This document shows positions 5,008 through 5,201 of a DNA stretch of 5,201 nt, piece after piece (position 1 is the stretch's first letter; the number at the start of each line of letters is the position of its first letter). The notes beneath the pieces were generated by a model that made no database searches, was not told the DNA's origin, and saw only the letters and a list, made by a program, of their open reading frames with translations. Both the position numbers and the translations under genes were made by a program. Source of the stretch: Peptococcaceae bacterium (lineage in GTDB: Bacteria; Bacillota; Desulfotomaculia; Desulfotomaculales; Desulfocucumaceae); contig JAAXTT010000107.1 of NCBI GenBank assembly GCA_013336365.1, positions 1-5,201 on the forward strand, written 5' to 3'.

Positions 5008-5016
5008 TGGTATAAT
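5008..5016 (+). promoter_or_regulatory. Extended -10 promoter of tsaD
   Basis: TGGTATAAT combines an upstream TG with a consensus TATAAT (5011-5016). The -35 region 17 bases upstream (TTTAGT, 4988-4993) is weak, as is usual for extended -10 promoters. The start would be near 5023, about 33 bases before the ATG. Confidence 0.7.
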
Positions 5017-5033
5017 GATTCTGTTTATCATTA
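5013..5033. promoter_or_regulatory. Dyad overlapping the tsaD -10 box and start site, possible operator
   Basis: TAATGAT (5013-5019) and ATCATTA (5027-5033) are exact reverse complements separated by 7 bases. The dyad covers the end of the -10 box and the predicted start, a position where a repressor would block initiation. The half sites recall Fur-type sequences but the spacing is too wide. In RNA, only the part after about 5023 would be transcribed, so an RNA hairpin is unlikely. Confidence 0.35.
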
Positions 5034-5055
5034 GCCTTTCAAATAGGAGGTTTTT

Positions 5056-5201
5056 ATGACTTTAATCATGGCAATTGAAACATCCTGTGATGAAACCTCA
5101 GTTGCTATAGTCAGAGATGGCAATATTGTTTTATCAAATATAATTTCCTCTCAAATTGAAACCCATCAGAAATTTGGTGGGGTGGTTCCAGAGGTTGCCT
5201 C
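5056..5201 (+). CDS. tsaD: tRNA N6-adenosine threonylcarbamoyltransferase TsaD, N-terminal part
   Basis: Only the first 48 codons are inside the window; the gene runs off the right edge. TsaD (formerly Gcp/YgjD) transfers the threonylcarbamoyl group to A37 of ANN-decoding tRNAs, working with TsaB and TsaE. The beginning MTLIMAIETSCDETSVAIV contains the ASKHA-fold phosphate-1 signature (IETSCDETS). The later SSQIETHQKFGGVVPEVAS matches the conserved HxxxGGVVPExAS block. The metal-binding His residues and the rest of the fold lie outside. The ATG at 5056 has an AGGAGG site (5045-5050) 5 bases upstream. An extended -10 promoter and the terminator at 4917-4941 indicate independent transcription. 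Confidence 0.96.
   Translation, partial: MTLIMAIETSCDETSVAIVRDGNIVLSNIISSQIETHQKFGGVVPEVA

Noticed and set aside
5013..5033. Fur or PerR box at tsaD
   Set aside because: The half sites resemble such boxes, but the 7-base spacer does not fit the 1-base spacing of the known 7-1-7 consensus.

Overview
The window reads as ordinary chromosomal DNA of a low-GC Gram-positive bacterium of the Clostridia type, possibly a Peptococcaceae or Syntrophomonas relative. That placement is inferred from three things: the conserved Firmicutes order rplQ-truA-rplM-rpsI, strong AGGAGG-type ribosome binding sites with frequent TTG starts, and an AcuA-like acetyltransferase. No genus can be fixed from the sequence alone. 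I see no mobile element, CRISPR array, tRNA, rRNA or phage gene.

Layout from left to right. Bases 1-66 are the last 21 codons and the stop of rplQ (ribosomal protein L17). A 133-base spacer with a 9-bp inverted repeat leads to truA (tRNA pseudouridine synthase), also on the + strand. A 227-base gap then holds a strong sigma-A-type promoter and an elongated stem-loop, likely an L13-type autoregulatory leader, ahead of rplM and rpsI. A long hairpin follows rpsI and closes the ribosomal block.

The second half is a patchwork of small monocistronic units. A + strand gene for an unrecognised 188-residue charged helical protein converges with a - strand acuA-like GNAT acetyltransferase, with only 10 bases between them. 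acuA has its own promoter, shielded by a 15-bp hairpin from a - strand gene whose product resembles DUF2889 proteins. That gene is divergent from a small coiled-coil/zinc-ribbon gene across 127 bases that contain overlapping TATAAT boxes on both strands. A classical terminator follows the zinc-ribbon gene. The window ends in the first 48 codons of tsaD (tRNA t6A synthesis), which has an extended -10 promoter overlapped by a dyad.

Functionally the recognised genes serve translation (L17, L13, S9, tRNA pseudouridylation, tRNA t6A). acuA is a probable post-translational regulator of acetyl-CoA synthetase, but its usual partners are not in view. Three genes are of unknown role. I did not find a convincing new multi-gene system. 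The best candidates for a second look are the rplM leader, the divergent DUF2889-like/zinc-ribbon pair, the stand-alone acuA and the dyad over the tsaD promoter.
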